Of a stretch of DNA of 64,000 bases, positions 16,301-24,193 are shown in pieces. Under the pieces are notes generated by a model, which was given only the letters and a program-made list of their open reading frames with translations, ran no database searches and was not told the DNA's origin. This DNA is from RPQJ01 sp963754125. GTDB taxonomy: Bacteria; Pseudomonadota; Gammaproteobacteria; Steroidobacterales; Steroidobacteraceae. The stretch lies in NCBI GenBank assembly GCA_963754125.1, contig CAVWEX010000007.1, forward strand, positions 248,001 to 312,000, written 5' to 3'. The stretch's first letter is position 1. Each line of letters opens with the position of its first letter. Made by a program: the position numbers and the translations under genes.

Positions 16301-17305
16301 ATGTCCCTGTTCAACTTCAGGTCGAAAAAGGCCGGCGAGGCCGCGCCGGCGCCGGACGCGAAGCAGCCGGGCTTCATCGCGCGACTGCGCGCGAAGCTGA
16401 ACCAGGGCGACTCGTGGCTCACCTACGACCTCGCCAACCTGCTGCCGGGCGGCAGGATCGACGACGCCGTGCTCGACGAACTCGAGACGCGGCTGATCGG
16501 CGCCGACGTGGGCATCGAGACGACCGAGAAGATCCTGGCCGGGTTGCGCGGCAAGGTCGCGCGCAAGGAACTGGCCAGCCTCGACGCGCTGCTCGCCGCA
16601 CTGCGGCAGTCGCTGCTCGACATCGTGGCCCCCGTGAGCCACCCACTCGTGGTGGACGCGGCCCGGCGGCCCTTCGTGATCCTCGTGGTGGGCGTCAACG
16701 GCTCGGGCAAGACCACCACGATCGGCAAGCTCGCGCGCCGACTGAACGGCGAGGGCCGCAAGGTGGTGCTCGCCGCCGGCGACACGTTCCGCGCCGCGGC
16801 CATCGAGCAGCTGCAGGTCTGGGGCGAGCGCAACGACGTGCCGGTGATCGCCCAGTCCGCCGGCGCCGACCCGGCCGCGGTGATCTTCGACGCGCTGCAG
16901 TCCGCGCAGGCACGCGGCGCCGACGTGCTCATCGCCGACACCGCGGGGCGACTGCACACGCAAAGCAACCTGATGGACGAGCTGCGCAAGGTGCGCCGCG
17001 TGCTCGGCCGGCTGGACGAGTCGGCCCCGCACGAGGTGCTGCTGGTGCTCGACGCCGGCCAGGGCCAGAACGCGCTCACCCAGGCGCAGCAGTTCCACCA
17101 GGCGCTCGGCGTCACCGGCCTCGTGATCACCAAGCTCGATGGCACCGCGAAGGGCGGCATCGTGTTCGCCATCGCCGACCGGCTCGGCATTCCGGTGCGC
17201 TTCGTCGGCGTCGGCGAGACGGCCGAGGACTTCGGCGTGTTCGACGCCGAGGCCTTCGTGGACGCCGTGCTGGCGCCGCGCCGCGCCGGCGGTGCCGCGG
17301 CATGA
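16301..17305 (+). CDS. ftsY: Signal recognition particle receptor FtsY
   Basis: 334 residues. A short acidic/variable A region (residues 1-30), the helical N domain (about 35-125), then the GTPase NG domain: G1 VGVNGSGKTTTIGKLA, G2 AAGDTFRAAAIEQL, G3 IADTAGRLHTQSNLMDEL, G4 TKLDGTAKGG and the closing GVGETAEDFGVFDAE. It docks the ribosome-SRP complex at the membrane. Start taken at ATG 16301 (MSLFNFRSKK), as the family begins with an FxFF/LFNF-like motif; the upstream in-frame GTG gives no sensible extension. The stop overlaps ftsE by ATGA at 17302-17305. Confidence 0.96.
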   Translation: MSLFNFRSKKAGEAAPAPDAKQPGFIARLRAKLNQGDSWLTYDLANLLPGGRIDDAVLDELETRLIGADVGIETTEKILAGLRGKVARKELASLDALLAALRQSLLDIVAPVSHPLVVDAARRPFVILVVGVNGSGKTTTIGKLARRLNGEGRKVVLAAGDTFRAAAIEQLQVWGERNDVPVIAQSAGADPAAVIFDALQSAQARGADVLIADTAGRLHTQSNLMDELRKVRRVLGRLDESAPHEVLLVLDAGQGQNALTQAQQFHQALGVTGLVITKLDGTAKGGIVFAIADRLGIPVRFVGVGETAEDFGVFDAEAFVDAVLAPRRAGGAAA

Positions 17306-18003
17306 TCCGCTTCGACCACGTCTGGAAGCGCTACCCGAACGGACGCGAGGCGCTCTGCGACCTCACGCTCGAGATCGACCGCGGCGAGATGGCGTTCCTC
17401 ACCGGCCACTCCGGCGCGGGCAAGAGCACGATGCTCAAGCTGATCGCGCTGATCGAGCGGCCTTCGCGCGGCACGCTGGTCGTCAACGGCCAGAACACCG
17501 CCACGGTGCCGCGCGGGAAGATCCCGGCCTTCCGCCGGCAGGTCGGCGTGGTGTTCCAGGACCACAAGCTGCTGATGGACCGGCCGGTGCACGACAACGT
17601 CGGGCTGCCGCTCGTGATCGCGGGCGTGCCCGAGAAAGAGATCGGCAAGCGCGTGCGCGCCGCGCTCGACCAGGTGGGCCTGCTCGGCCGCGAACGCAGC
17701 CGACCGCTCGAGCTGTCGACGGGCGAGCAGCAGCGCGTCGGCATCGCGCGGGCCATCATCGGCAAGCCGGCGCTGCTGATCGCCGACGAGCCCACCGGCA
17801 ACCTCGACCCGGACCTGTCGCTCGAGGTGATGAACATCTTCAAGCGCTTCAACGAGGTCGGCGTCACCGTGCTGATCGCGAGCCACGACGTCGGCCTGAT
17901 CGACCGCTTCGGCATGCGCCGCGTGATGCTCGAGGGCGGCCGCGTGTCCGGCAGCGTCGAGCCGATGCCGGACCTGCTCTCGATCGTGACGGAGCGGCCG
18001 TGA
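17302..18003 (+). CDS. ftsE: Cell division ATP-binding protein FtsE
   Basis: 233 residues. ABC ATPase motifs: Walker A LTGHSGAGKSTMLKL, Q-loop VGVVFQDHKLLMDR, signature LSTGEQQRVGIARAI (with T in place of G in LSGGE, a common FtsE variant), Walker B LLIADEPTGNLD and H-loop IASHDVGLI. With FtsX it forms a divisome complex that activates periplasmic peptidoglycan hydrolases through EnvC-like partners. ATGA overlap with ftsY and GTGA overlap with ftsX show tight translational coupling. Confidence 0.96.
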   Translation: MIRFDHVWKRYPNGREALCDLTLEIDRGEMAFLTGHSGAGKSTMLKLIALIERPSRGTLVVNGQNTATVPRGKIPAFRRQVGVVFQDHKLLMDRPVHDNVGLPLVIAGVPEKEIGKRVRAALDQVGLLGRERSRPLELSTGEQQRVGIARAIIGKPALLIADEPTGNLDPDLSLEVMNIFKRFNEVGVTVLIASHDVGLIDRFGMRRVMLEGGRVSGSVEPMPDLLSIVTERP

Positions 18004-18915
18004 AGTCCTGGCTGGAGCGTCATTTCCAGACGATGGTCGGCTCGCTGGGCCGGCTCTGGACGCAGCCCTTCGCGACGCTGCTCACGATCCTGGTGATCGG
18101 CATCGCGCTCGCGCTGCCCGCCTGCCTGCACGTGCTGGTGCAGAACGTGCGCGTGGCGAGCGGCGGCTGGGGCAACGCGCTCGACATCTCCGTCTACATG
18201 AAGCCGCAGGCCACGCTCGAGCAGGCACGCAAGGCCGCCGAGCGCGTGCGCCAGCGGCGCGACGTCGAGTCCGTCACGGTGGTCGAGGCGGACGCGGCGC
18301 TCGAGGAGTTCCGCCGGAACTCGGGCTTCGGCGAGGCCCTCGACGCGCTCAAGGACAACCCGCTGCCGCACGCCCTCGTCGTGCGCCCGGCGGCGGAGTT
18401 CCGCGAGCCCACCCAGGTCGTGAGCCTGACCACCGAACTGCGCGGGCTCGAGGGCGTGGACATCGTCCAGCTCGACACGGCGTGGGTCAGCCGCTTCAAC
18501 GCGATCCTGGACGTGGTGCGGCGCGTCGTGCTGCTCGCGGTCGGACTGTTCGCGCTCGGCGTCCTCGTGATCGTGGGCAACACCATCCGCCTCGACATCG
18601 AGAACCGCCGCGACGAGATCGAGGTGACCAAGCTGGTCGGAGGCAGCGACGCCTTCGTCCGCCGGCCGTTCCTCTACAACGGCGTCTGGTACGGGCTCGG
18701 CGGCGGGCTCATCGCCTGGCTGGTGGTGACGGTGGTGATCGCGGTGCTCGGCGACCCGGTGCAGCGCATTGCCGGGCTCTACGGCAGCCGCTTCCAGCTG
18801 CGCGGGCTGGGACTCGAGGGCAGCGGCGCCCTGCTGCTCGGGCGGCATCGCGCTCGGCTGGGTCGGCTCGTTCATCGCCGCCACCAGGGAGCTGCGGGGC
18901 ATCGAGCCGAAGTAG
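18000..18915 (+). CDS. ftsX: Cell division protein FtsX, with frameshift near the C-terminus
   Basis: Starts at GTG 18000, overlapping the ftsE stop. The first transmembrane segment is TLLTILVIGIALALPACL, then a periplasmic loop of about 130 residues, then VVLLAVGLFALGVLVIVGN and the DIENRRDEIEVTKLVGG motif that couples to FtsE, and a third segment GLGGGLIAWLVVTVVIAVL. At about 18838-18842 one base is missing; in the shifted frame the protein ends normally with ALGWVGSFIAATRELRGIEPK and a TAG at 18913-18915. The intact product would be about 305 residues, right for FtsX. Without correction the frame runs on into repeat sequence, supporting a sequencing indel. Confidence 0.9.
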
Positions 18916-18941
18916 AGAACGCGCCGCGATCGGCTGAAGCC

Positions 18942-19016
18942 GGCCCGCTGATCGGGTGTGCGGTCGACCAAGCGAGTATCGGGGAGCGACTCGACCGCAC
19001 ACCCGGTCGGCGGGCC
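18942..19016. repeat. Hairpin repeat, family 1 copy E (conserved 23-nt core)
   Basis: Arms of 26 bp (18942-18967 and 18991-19016) pair with only two G-T mismatches and end in TCGA on both inner sides. The 23-nt loop (18968-18990) contains GAGTATCGGGGAGCGAC. The same core, on the opposite strand and with unrelated arms, occurs at 23855-23877, and a diverged copy at 24104-24126. It lies between ftsX and rpoH and could act as a terminator or an mRNA-stabilising structure. Confidence 0.8.
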
Positions 19017-19022
19017 TCCGCA

Positions 19023-19061
19023 GCCGTAACGCCAAGCCATTGTTTTTAAATGGGTTACGGC
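19023..19061. repeat. Hairpin with TTGTTTTT loop
   Basis: Inverted repeat GCCGTAAC (19023-19030) / GTTACGGC (19054-19061) enclosing 23 bases that include CCATTGTTTTTAAATGG, which can pair again through CCAT/ATGG. It follows directly on the repeat above in the rpoH upstream region. The loop sequence AAGCCATTGTTTTT resembles the loop of the hairpin at 25068-25109. Confidence 0.5.
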
Positions 19062-19100
19062 GGCCATGCCACGCCCTCCCGGCGTGAACTTCCCCTCGCC

Positions 19101-19130
19101 TTAGCACTCTAATGGCCTGACTGCTAATAT
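19101..19130 (+). promoter_or_regulatory. CIRCE-like HrcA operator overlapping the rpoH promoter
   Basis: TTAGCACTC (19101-19109), nine bases, then GACTGCTAA (19119-19127). The CIRCE consensus is TTAGCACTC-N9-GAGTGCTAA, so left half and spacing are exact and the right half has one mismatch. The operator coincides with a plausible promoter: TTAGCA as -35 (19101-19106), 18-base spacer, TAATAT as -10 (19125-19130). HrcA bound here would block RNA polymerase and release on heat stress. Confidence 0.72.
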
Positions 19131-19162
19131 CGGCAGTCGTTGCTGGGGAGACCTCGAGACAC

Positions 19163-20041
19163 ATGACCGCCGCCCTCGTCCGCCGAAATCCTTCCGACCT
19201 CGCGCTGGTCGGCCCGATCGGCAGCTTCGACGCCTATGTCGATGCCGTGAGCCGCATCCCGGTGCTCAGCCGCGAGGACGAGTCCGAGCTGGCCACCCGC
19301 TTCCGTCGCGACAACGACCTCGACGCGGCCCGGCAGCTCGTGCTGTCGCACCTGCGTTTCGTCGTGCACATCGCCCGCGGCTACCACGGCTACGGGCTGC
19401 CGATGGGCGACCTCGTGCAGGAAGGCAACGTGGGCCTCATGAAGGCGGTGAAGCGCTTCGACCCGGCGGTCGGCGTGCGGCTGGTGTCGTTCGCGGTGCA
19501 CTGGATCCGCGCCGAGATCCACGAGTACGTGCTGCGCAACTGGCGGCTGGTGAAGATCGCCACGACCAAGGCGCAGCGCAAGCTGTTCTTCAACCTCCGC
19601 AAGTACAAGCGCAGCCTCGGCTGGCTCACCGCGGAGGAGACGCAGGCCGTGGCCCGCGACCTCGGTGTCAGCACCGACGAGGTCACCGAGATGGAGCGGC
19701 GACTCGCCTCGCGCGACCTCTCCTACGACCCGGCGCCTGACGCCACCGAGGACGACGAATCGTATTCGCCGGCAGCCTACCTGCCGGCGCCGGACGCCGA
19801 CCCGGCCATCGCAGTCGAGCGCGCCGAGTGGGACGACGACGTGACCGACCGCGTCGCCGAGGCGATGTCGCAGCTCGACGCTCGCAGCCAGGCCGTGCTG
19901 CGCGCGCGCTGGATGGGCGAGCACAAGGCCACGCTGCACGAGCTCGCCGACGAGTACGGCGTCTCCGCCGAGCGCATCCGCCAGATCGAGGCGAACGCCA
20001 TCAAGAAGCTGCGCAAGCTCGTGGTGGCGGAAGAGGCCTGA
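19163..20041 (+). CDS. rpoH: RNA polymerase heat-shock sigma factor (sigma-32)
   Basis: 292 residues. Region 2 includes SHLRFVVHIARGYHGYGLPMG and DLVQEGNVGLMKAVKRFDP, followed by SFAVHWIRAEIHEYVLRNWR. The RpoH box, KAQRKLFFNLRK, which distinguishes sigma-32 from sigma-70 and sets chaperone control, is present near residue 136. Region 4 ends with EYGVSAERIRQIEANAIKKL. It directs transcription of chaperone and protease genes. Start ATG 19163 has GGGGAG upstream. In E. coli rpoH also follows ftsYEX; here repeats and a CIRCE-like operator separate them, suggesting its own heat-responsive promoter. Confidence 0.96.
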   Translation: MTAALVRRNPSDLALVGPIGSFDAYVDAVSRIPVLSREDESELATRFRRDNDLDAARQLVLSHLRFVVHIARGYHGYGLPMGDLVQEGNVGLMKAVKRFDPAVGVRLVSFAVHWIRAEIHEYVLRNWRLVKIATTKAQRKLFFNLRKYKRSLGWLTAEETQAVARDLGVSTDEVTEMERRLASRDLSYDPAPDATEDDESYSPAAYLPAPDADPAIAVERAEWDDDVTDRVAEAMSQLDARSQAVLRARWMGEHKATLHELADEYGVSAERIRQIEANAIKKLRKLVVAEEA

Positions 20042-20053
20042 GCGGAGCGGCGC

Positions 20054-20741
20054 TCAGCCCTTCTTGGCCTTCTGCAGGGTGTCCTCGGTCACGGGGACGA
20101 TCGTGATCTCGACGCGACGATTCTCGGCGCGACCGGCCTCGGTCGAGTTGTCGGCGATCGGGTGATCGGGGCCGGCGCCGACCGTCTGCATGCGCTGGGA
20201 TGGCACGCCGCGGCCCGCGAGGAAGCTCTTCACGCTGCCGGCGCGCTGCTCCGAGAGCTTCATGTTGTAGGCGTGGGCGCCGGTGCTGTCGGTGTGCCCC
20301 GCGATCTGGATCACGGTCTGGTCGAACTCGGTCAGCGTCTGCGCCACCTTGGCGAGCACGTCGTTGAACTCGGGGTTGAGCGCCGCGCTGTCGAAGGCGA
20401 AGGTCACGTTGCCCGGCATGTCGAGCGTGATGTTGTCGCCCTTTCGCACGACGTCGACGCCGGTGCCGGCCATCTGCGCTGCGCAGCTTCGCTTCCTGCT
20501 TGTCCTGGTAATTGCCCACGGCCCCGCCGGCCAGCGCGCCGACGCCGGCGCCGATGAGCGCACCTTCCCAGCCGCCGCCGACCAGCAGGCCCACGACCGC
20601 GCCGCCCGCGGCGCCGATGCCCGCGCCCGTACGCGTCTTTTCCTTTTCCGGGTTCTTCGCGAAATCCTCCATGGACGCGCATCCGGCGAGCGACACGGCG
20701 GCAGCAACGGCGACGAGCAGGGCTGACTTGCGATGGATCAT
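20054..20741 (-). CDS. OmpA family lipoprotein with glycine zipper, with apparent frameshift
   Basis: Start at 20741 gives SALLVAVAAAVSLAGCASM, a lipoprotein signal with lipobox LAGC. Next comes a glycine-zipper segment (GAGIGAAGGAVVGLLVGGG and GALIGAGVGALAGGAVGNY). Near 20470-20476 an extra base shifts the frame; in the next frame the OmpA C-terminal domain follows, with NVTFAFDSAALNPEF, IAGHTDSTGAHAYN and GRAENRRVEITI (the NRRVE peptidoglycan-binding signature). The whole (about 229 codons) resembles YiaD/YfiB-type outer-membrane lipoproteins that anchor the envelope to peptidoglycan. Confidence 0.87.
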
Positions 20742-20809
20742 GGTTCGATGACTCCTGGGGGGTACGGAGGGACCCCGCACGGCGGGATGCCCGGTTGATG
20801 TGCCTATGA

Positions 20810-21757
20810 TCACCTTGCGGGGTTGGCACTGACAACCTCGCACGATGCGCAGGGCGCCTCCCTCTCCAGGCGGCTCGCCTCGCGGAAGACGATCGCGTGC
20901 AGCTCGGCGGTGCGCGCGGGCGACGGCGCGTAGCCGCCCGCAATGGTGATCACGAGCGGCAGGCCGCGCCCGTGGCAGTTCTCCAGCACGTGCCGGTCTC
21001 GAAGCGCGAGACCGGCGTCCGTCAACGCGAGCCGGCCGTAGCGGTCGCCCTTCGCCGGATCGACGCCGGCCAGGTAGAAGACGACGTCGGGCACGAACGC
21101 CTCGAGGACGCCACCGAGGTGCCGCGCAAGCAAGTCGAGGTACTCCTCGTCGCCGATGCCGTCCGCCAGGCCCACGTCGAGGGTCGAGCGCATCTTCTGC
21201 AACGGATAGTTGCGCTCGCCGTGCATCGAGAACGTGAAGACGTCGGGGTCGCCCTCGAAGATCGCCGCCGTGCCGTTGCCCTGGTGCACGTCGAGGTCGA
21301 TCACCAGCGCGCGCCGCGCGCGGCCGTCGCGCTGCAGCACGCGGATCGCAACGGCCACGTCGTTCAGGAGGCAAAAGCCCTCGCCGTGGGCCGGAAAGGC
21401 GTGGTGCGTGCCCCCGGCGAGGTTGGCCGCGAGACCGTCCTCGAGCGCGGCTCGCGCGGCCTCGAGCGTGCCCTGCGCCGCGAGCCGCGACCGACGCCAC
21501 AGTGCGGGCGACCACGGCACGCCGATCCTGCGGACCGCTGCGGGCTCGAGCGTGCCGGCGGCCAGCCGGCCGAGGTAGTCGTCGTCGTGCACGAGCCGCA
21601 GGTCCGCGAGAGCGGCCTCGCCGGGTTCGATGAGGTCGCCGGGCCGGACGAGTCCGTCCCGGCGCAGAATCTCGAGCAGCAGCGGGTACTTCGCCATCGG
21701 GAAGGGGTGCGTCGGCGGCAGCGCGACGAAGTAATCGGGGTGGTAGGCGCAGCGCAT
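20810..21757 (-). CDS. Histone deacetylase family (class II-like) deacetylase
   Basis: 315 residues of the arginase/HDAC fold. It opens MRCAYHPDYFVALPPTHPFP as many bacterial HDAC-like proteins do; the active-site blocks are GGTHHAFPAHGEGFCLLND (the tandem His pair), LVIDLDVHQGNGTAAIF (metal-binding Asp and His) and AGVDPAKGD (metal-binding Asp). Likely a zinc-dependent amidohydrolase on acetylated small molecules or acetyl-lysine; substrate unknown. Start chosen at 21757, since the longer frame adds a Cys-rich stretch unlike the family. It is divergent from the acyl-CoA dehydrogenase gene, with 119 bases between. Confidence 0.87.
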   Translation of the reverse strand: MRCAYHPDYFVALPPTHPFPMAKYPLLLEILRRDGLVRPGDLIEPGEAALADLRLVHDDDYLGRLAAGTLEPAAVRRIGVPWSPALWRRSRLAAQGTLEAARAALEDGLAANLAGGTHHAFPAHGEGFCLLNDVAVAIRVLQRDGRARRALVIDLDVHQGNGTAAIFEGDPDVFTFSMHGERNYPLQKMRSTLDVGLADGIGDEEYLDLLARHLGGVLEAFVPDVVFYLAGVDPAKGDRYGRLALTDAGLALRDRHVLENCHGRGLPLVITIAGGYAPSPARTAELHAIVFREASRLEREAPCASCEVVSANPAR

Positions 21758-21876
21758 GTCGATCCGTGGTTCGCAGGGCGGGCAGGACCGGGTTCGACGC
21801 ACGCCGCTTTGCGGGGCGTCCGCCGATTACCCAGAATAGCCACCTGCCCCACCCCATCCCCACCGGGAGCCGTCCC

Positions 21877-23082
21877 TTGGCCACCTCAGCCGTCGACCTG
21901 CCGAAGAAGAAATCCGCCCGCTCGCTGGACCCGCTCGACCTCTACGACGTCCGCAGCCTGCTCTCCGAAGAGGAGCAGATGGTGAAGGATGCGGTCGGCC
22001 GCATGGTGGACGAGAAGGTCCTGCCGATCATCCAGCACCACTTCGAGAACCACACGTTCCCGGCCGAGCTGGTGGGCGAGCTCGCGGGGCTCGGCCTGTT
22101 CGGCAGCTCGCTCGAGGGCTACGGCTGCGCCGGCATGAACGCGGTGAGCTACGGACTGATCTGCCAGGAGCTCGAGCGCGGCGACTCGGGGCTCAGGAGC
22201 TTCGTCTCCGTGCAGTCGAGCCTGTGCATGTACCCGATCCACACCTACGGCAGCGAGGCGCAGAAGCAGCAGTGGCTGCCGCGCATGGCGACGGGCGAGG
22301 TGATCGGCTGCTTCGGGCTCACCGAGCCGCACGGCGGCTCGGACCCCGCCAACATGAAGACCCACGCGAAGCGACGCGGCCGCGACTGGGTGCTGAACGG
22401 CGCCAAGATGTGGATCACGAACTCGCCGCTCGCCGACCTGTTCGTCATCTGGGCGAGGACCGAGGAAGGCATGCGCGGCTTCCTGGTCGAGAAGGGTACG
22501 GCGGGCCTCGCTGCACCGGAAATCGAAAAGAAGTTCTCGCTGCGCGCCTCGGTGACCGGCTCGATCTTCCTCGAGGACGTGGTGGTGCCCGCGGAGAACA
22601 TGCTCCCGGGCAGCACGGTGGGCATCAAGGCGCCGCTCTCCTGCCTGACGCAGGCGCGCTACGGCATCACCTGGGGCGTGATCGGCGCGGCGCAGGCGTG
22701 CCTCGCGCAGGCGCTCGACTACTCGCAGTCCCGCATCCTCTTCGGACGCCCGCTGGCCGCGACGCAGGCCATCCAGATCCGCCTCGCGGAGATGGCCCGC
22801 CGGATCACCACCGCGCAGCTGCTCTCGCTGCAGCTCGGACGCCTCAAGGACGCGGGCACGATGTCGCCCGCGCAGGTGTCGCTCGCCAAGTGGAACAACT
22901 GCCGCATGGCGCTCGACGTGGCGCGCGACGCGCGCGACATCCTCGGCGGCGCCGGCATCAGCGCCGAGTACGTGCCGATCCGCCACGCGCTCAACCTCGA
23001 GAGCGTGATCACCTACGAGGGCACGGAGACCATCCACCAGCTCACGATCGGCCGCGAGCTGACCGGCATCAACGCATTCTGA
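21877..23082 (+). CDS. gcdH: Acyl-CoA dehydrogenase, glutaryl-CoA dehydrogenase type
   Basis: 401 residues. TTG 21877 is taken as start because GGGAG lies at 21864-21868 and it gives a normal N-terminus (ATSAVDLPKKKSARSLDPLD). FAD-binding LTEPHGGSDPANM and WITNSPLADLFVIWA, the substrate block ARYGITWGVIGAAQACL, and the C-terminal VITYEGTETIHQLTIGRELTG with catalytic Glu match glutaryl-CoA dehydrogenase more than other ACADs. It would oxidise and decarboxylate glutaryl-CoA to crotonyl-CoA in lysine/aromatic catabolism. It ends in a TGATG overlap with the next gene. Confidence 0.88.
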   Translation: MATSAVDLPKKKSARSLDPLDLYDVRSLLSEEEQMVKDAVGRMVDEKVLPIIQHHFENHTFPAELVGELAGLGLFGSSLEGYGCAGMNAVSYGLICQELERGDSGLRSFVSVQSSLCMYPIHTYGSEAQKQQWLPRMATGEVIGCFGLTEPHGGSDPANMKTHAKRRGRDWVLNGAKMWITNSPLADLFVIWARTEEGMRGFLVEKGTAGLAAPEIEKKFSLRASVTGSIFLEDVVVPAENMLPGSTVGIKAPLSCLTQARYGITWGVIGAAQACLAQALDYSQSRILFGRPLAATQAIQIRLAEMARRITTAQLLSLQLGRLKDAGTMSPAQVSLAKWNNCRMALDVARDARDILGGAGISAEYVPIRHALNLESVITYEGTETIHQLTIGRELTGINAF

Positions 23083-23789
23083 TGCGCCCGGTCTTTCGCG
23101 GGCGGCAGACGACCCGCCTCGAGACCTTCGTGGACGCGGCCTTCGCGTTCGCGCTCACCATGCTCGTGGTGTCGGTGGACTCCGTACCGCAGTCGTTCGA
23201 CGAGCTGGTCGACGCGATCAAGCGGGTGCCCGCCTTCGCAGCCAGCTTCCTGATCACGGTCATGTTCTGGCTCGGCCACTATCGCTGGAGCCGACGCTAC
23301 GGCATCGAGGATACCGGCTCGGTGGTGCTGAGCCTGATGCTCGTGTTCCTGGTGCTGGTGTTCCTGTATCCGCTGCGGCTCATGATGTCGGGCGCGCTGC
23401 AGTCGATGAGCGGCGGCTTCCTGCCCGGCGAGATCGAGATCACGCGCATCGTGCACCTGCAGTTCCTGTTCGTGCTGTACGGCGTGGCCTTCATGCTCAT
23501 GTCCGGCGTGCTGCTTCTTCTCTACGCGCGCGTGCGCCGCATGCGGCTCGAACCGGCGCTGTCGGCGGAGGACCGCGCGGTCGCCGGCGTCGAGGTGCAG
23601 GCGTGGGGAATCCTCGCGGCCATGGGGGCGACGTCCGCGCTGCTCGCGCTCGTGTTGCCGCCGAAGCAGATCGGCTTCGCCGTATGGATCTACGCGTCGC
23701 TCGCGATCGTCATGCCGGTGATGAGCGGGCGCTGGAAGCGCCGGGTCGAGCGCGTCGTGGGCACGCAATCATCGAGCGACGCGACCTGA
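23082..23789 (+). CDS. DUF1211/TMEM175-like membrane protein
   Basis: 235 residues, about six transmembrane segments. The first helix begins RLETFVDAAFAFALTMLVVS, which corresponds to the R-x-x-x-FSD motif of TMEM175, except that FSD reads FVD. Further hydrophobic runs are FLITVMFWLGHYRW, VLSLMLVFLVLVFLYPL and LFVLYGVAFMLMSGVLLLL. Bacterial TMEM175 proteins are tetrameric potassium channels; with the changed filter-associated motif, ion selectivity here is an open question. The ATG at 23082 shares one base with the dehydrogenase stop, so the two are co-translated. Confidence 0.75.
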   Translation: MRPVFRGRQTTRLETFVDAAFAFALTMLVVSVDSVPQSFDELVDAIKRVPAFAASFLITVMFWLGHYRWSRRYGIEDTGSVVLSLMLVFLVLVFLYPLRLMMSGALQSMSGGFLPGEIEITRIVHLQFLFVLYGVAFMLMSGVLLLLYARVRRMRLEPALSAEDRAVAGVEVQAWGILAAMGATSALLALVLPPKQIGFAVWIYASLAIVMPVMSGRWKRRVERVVGTQSSSDAT

Positions 23790-23830
23790 CCGCGACTGCG
23801 TGCCTCGCTTGTCGGCGCAACGGTGGCAGG

Positions 23831-23901
23831 ACGGGGATTCGGAGCCCGTTTCGAGTCGCTCCCCGATACTCGCTTGGTCGAAACGGGCTCCGAGTCCCCG
23901 T
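23831..23901. repeat. Hairpin repeat, family 1 copy A
   Basis: 24-bp arms (23831-23854 and 23878-23901), one mismatch, ending in TTTCGA / TCGAAA around a 23-nt loop (23855-23877). The loop is the exact reverse complement of the loop at 18968-18990, while the arms are unrelated in sequence to that copy. First of four hairpins packed between convergent genes. Confidence 0.82.
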
Positions 23902-23919
23902 CTGACGTTCGGCGGCTGA

Positions 23920-23987
23920 GCGAGTCAGGAAAACGCCGTCAACGAACGCGGTCACTCGGCGTGGGGCTCGGCGTTTTCCCGACTCGC
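23920..23987. repeat. Long hairpin, 19-bp arms
   Basis: Arms 23920-23938 and 23969-23987 pair over 19 bases with one mismatch; the inner part is GGAAAACGCCG / CGGCGTTTTCCC. The 30-base loop includes GAACGCGGTCACTCGGCGTG. No relative of this hairpin was found elsewhere in the window. It may serve as a terminator for either convergent gene. Confidence 0.7.
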
Positions 23988-24031
23988 ACGCCGCAGGTGA
24001 CGCGGAATCCGGCAGAACCCTCATGCGCCGT

Positions 24032-24060
24032 GCGAGTGGCCGGTTCCTCCGGCCGCTCGC
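24032..24060. repeat. Short hairpin with TTCCT loop
   Basis: 12-bp arms GCGAGTGGCCGG / CCGGCCGCTCGC (one G-T pair) closed by the loop TTCCT. The terminator at 30098-30130 uses the same CCGG-TTCCT-CCGG tip on a different stem. Confidence 0.6.
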
Positions 24061-24082
24061 TCAGGCGCGGCGTGTCCAGCGG

Positions 24083-24147
24083 TCCGTGCCGGGCGCGTTT
24101 CGACAAAGCGAATCACGTGGAGCGACTCGAAACGCGCGCGGCACGGA
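24083..24147. repeat. Hairpin repeat, family 1 copy D (diverged core)
   Basis: 21-bp arms (24083-24103 and 24127-24147), one mismatch, inner ends TTTCGA / TCGAAA as in copy A. The 23-nt loop 24104-24126 matches the copy E core in orientation at about three quarters of positions, including the closing GGAGCGAC. It ends 46 bases before the stop of the SIMPL gene. Confidence 0.75.
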
Positions 24148-24193
24148 TCGCCTGCCACCGCCCGCCCGTACAACGCGGCCACAAGAACCCGCG

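Noticed and set aside
23082..23082. Single-base TGATG overlaps as programmed frameshift sites
   Set aside because: They are ordinary stop-start couplings; the downstream proteins have their own complete N-termini.
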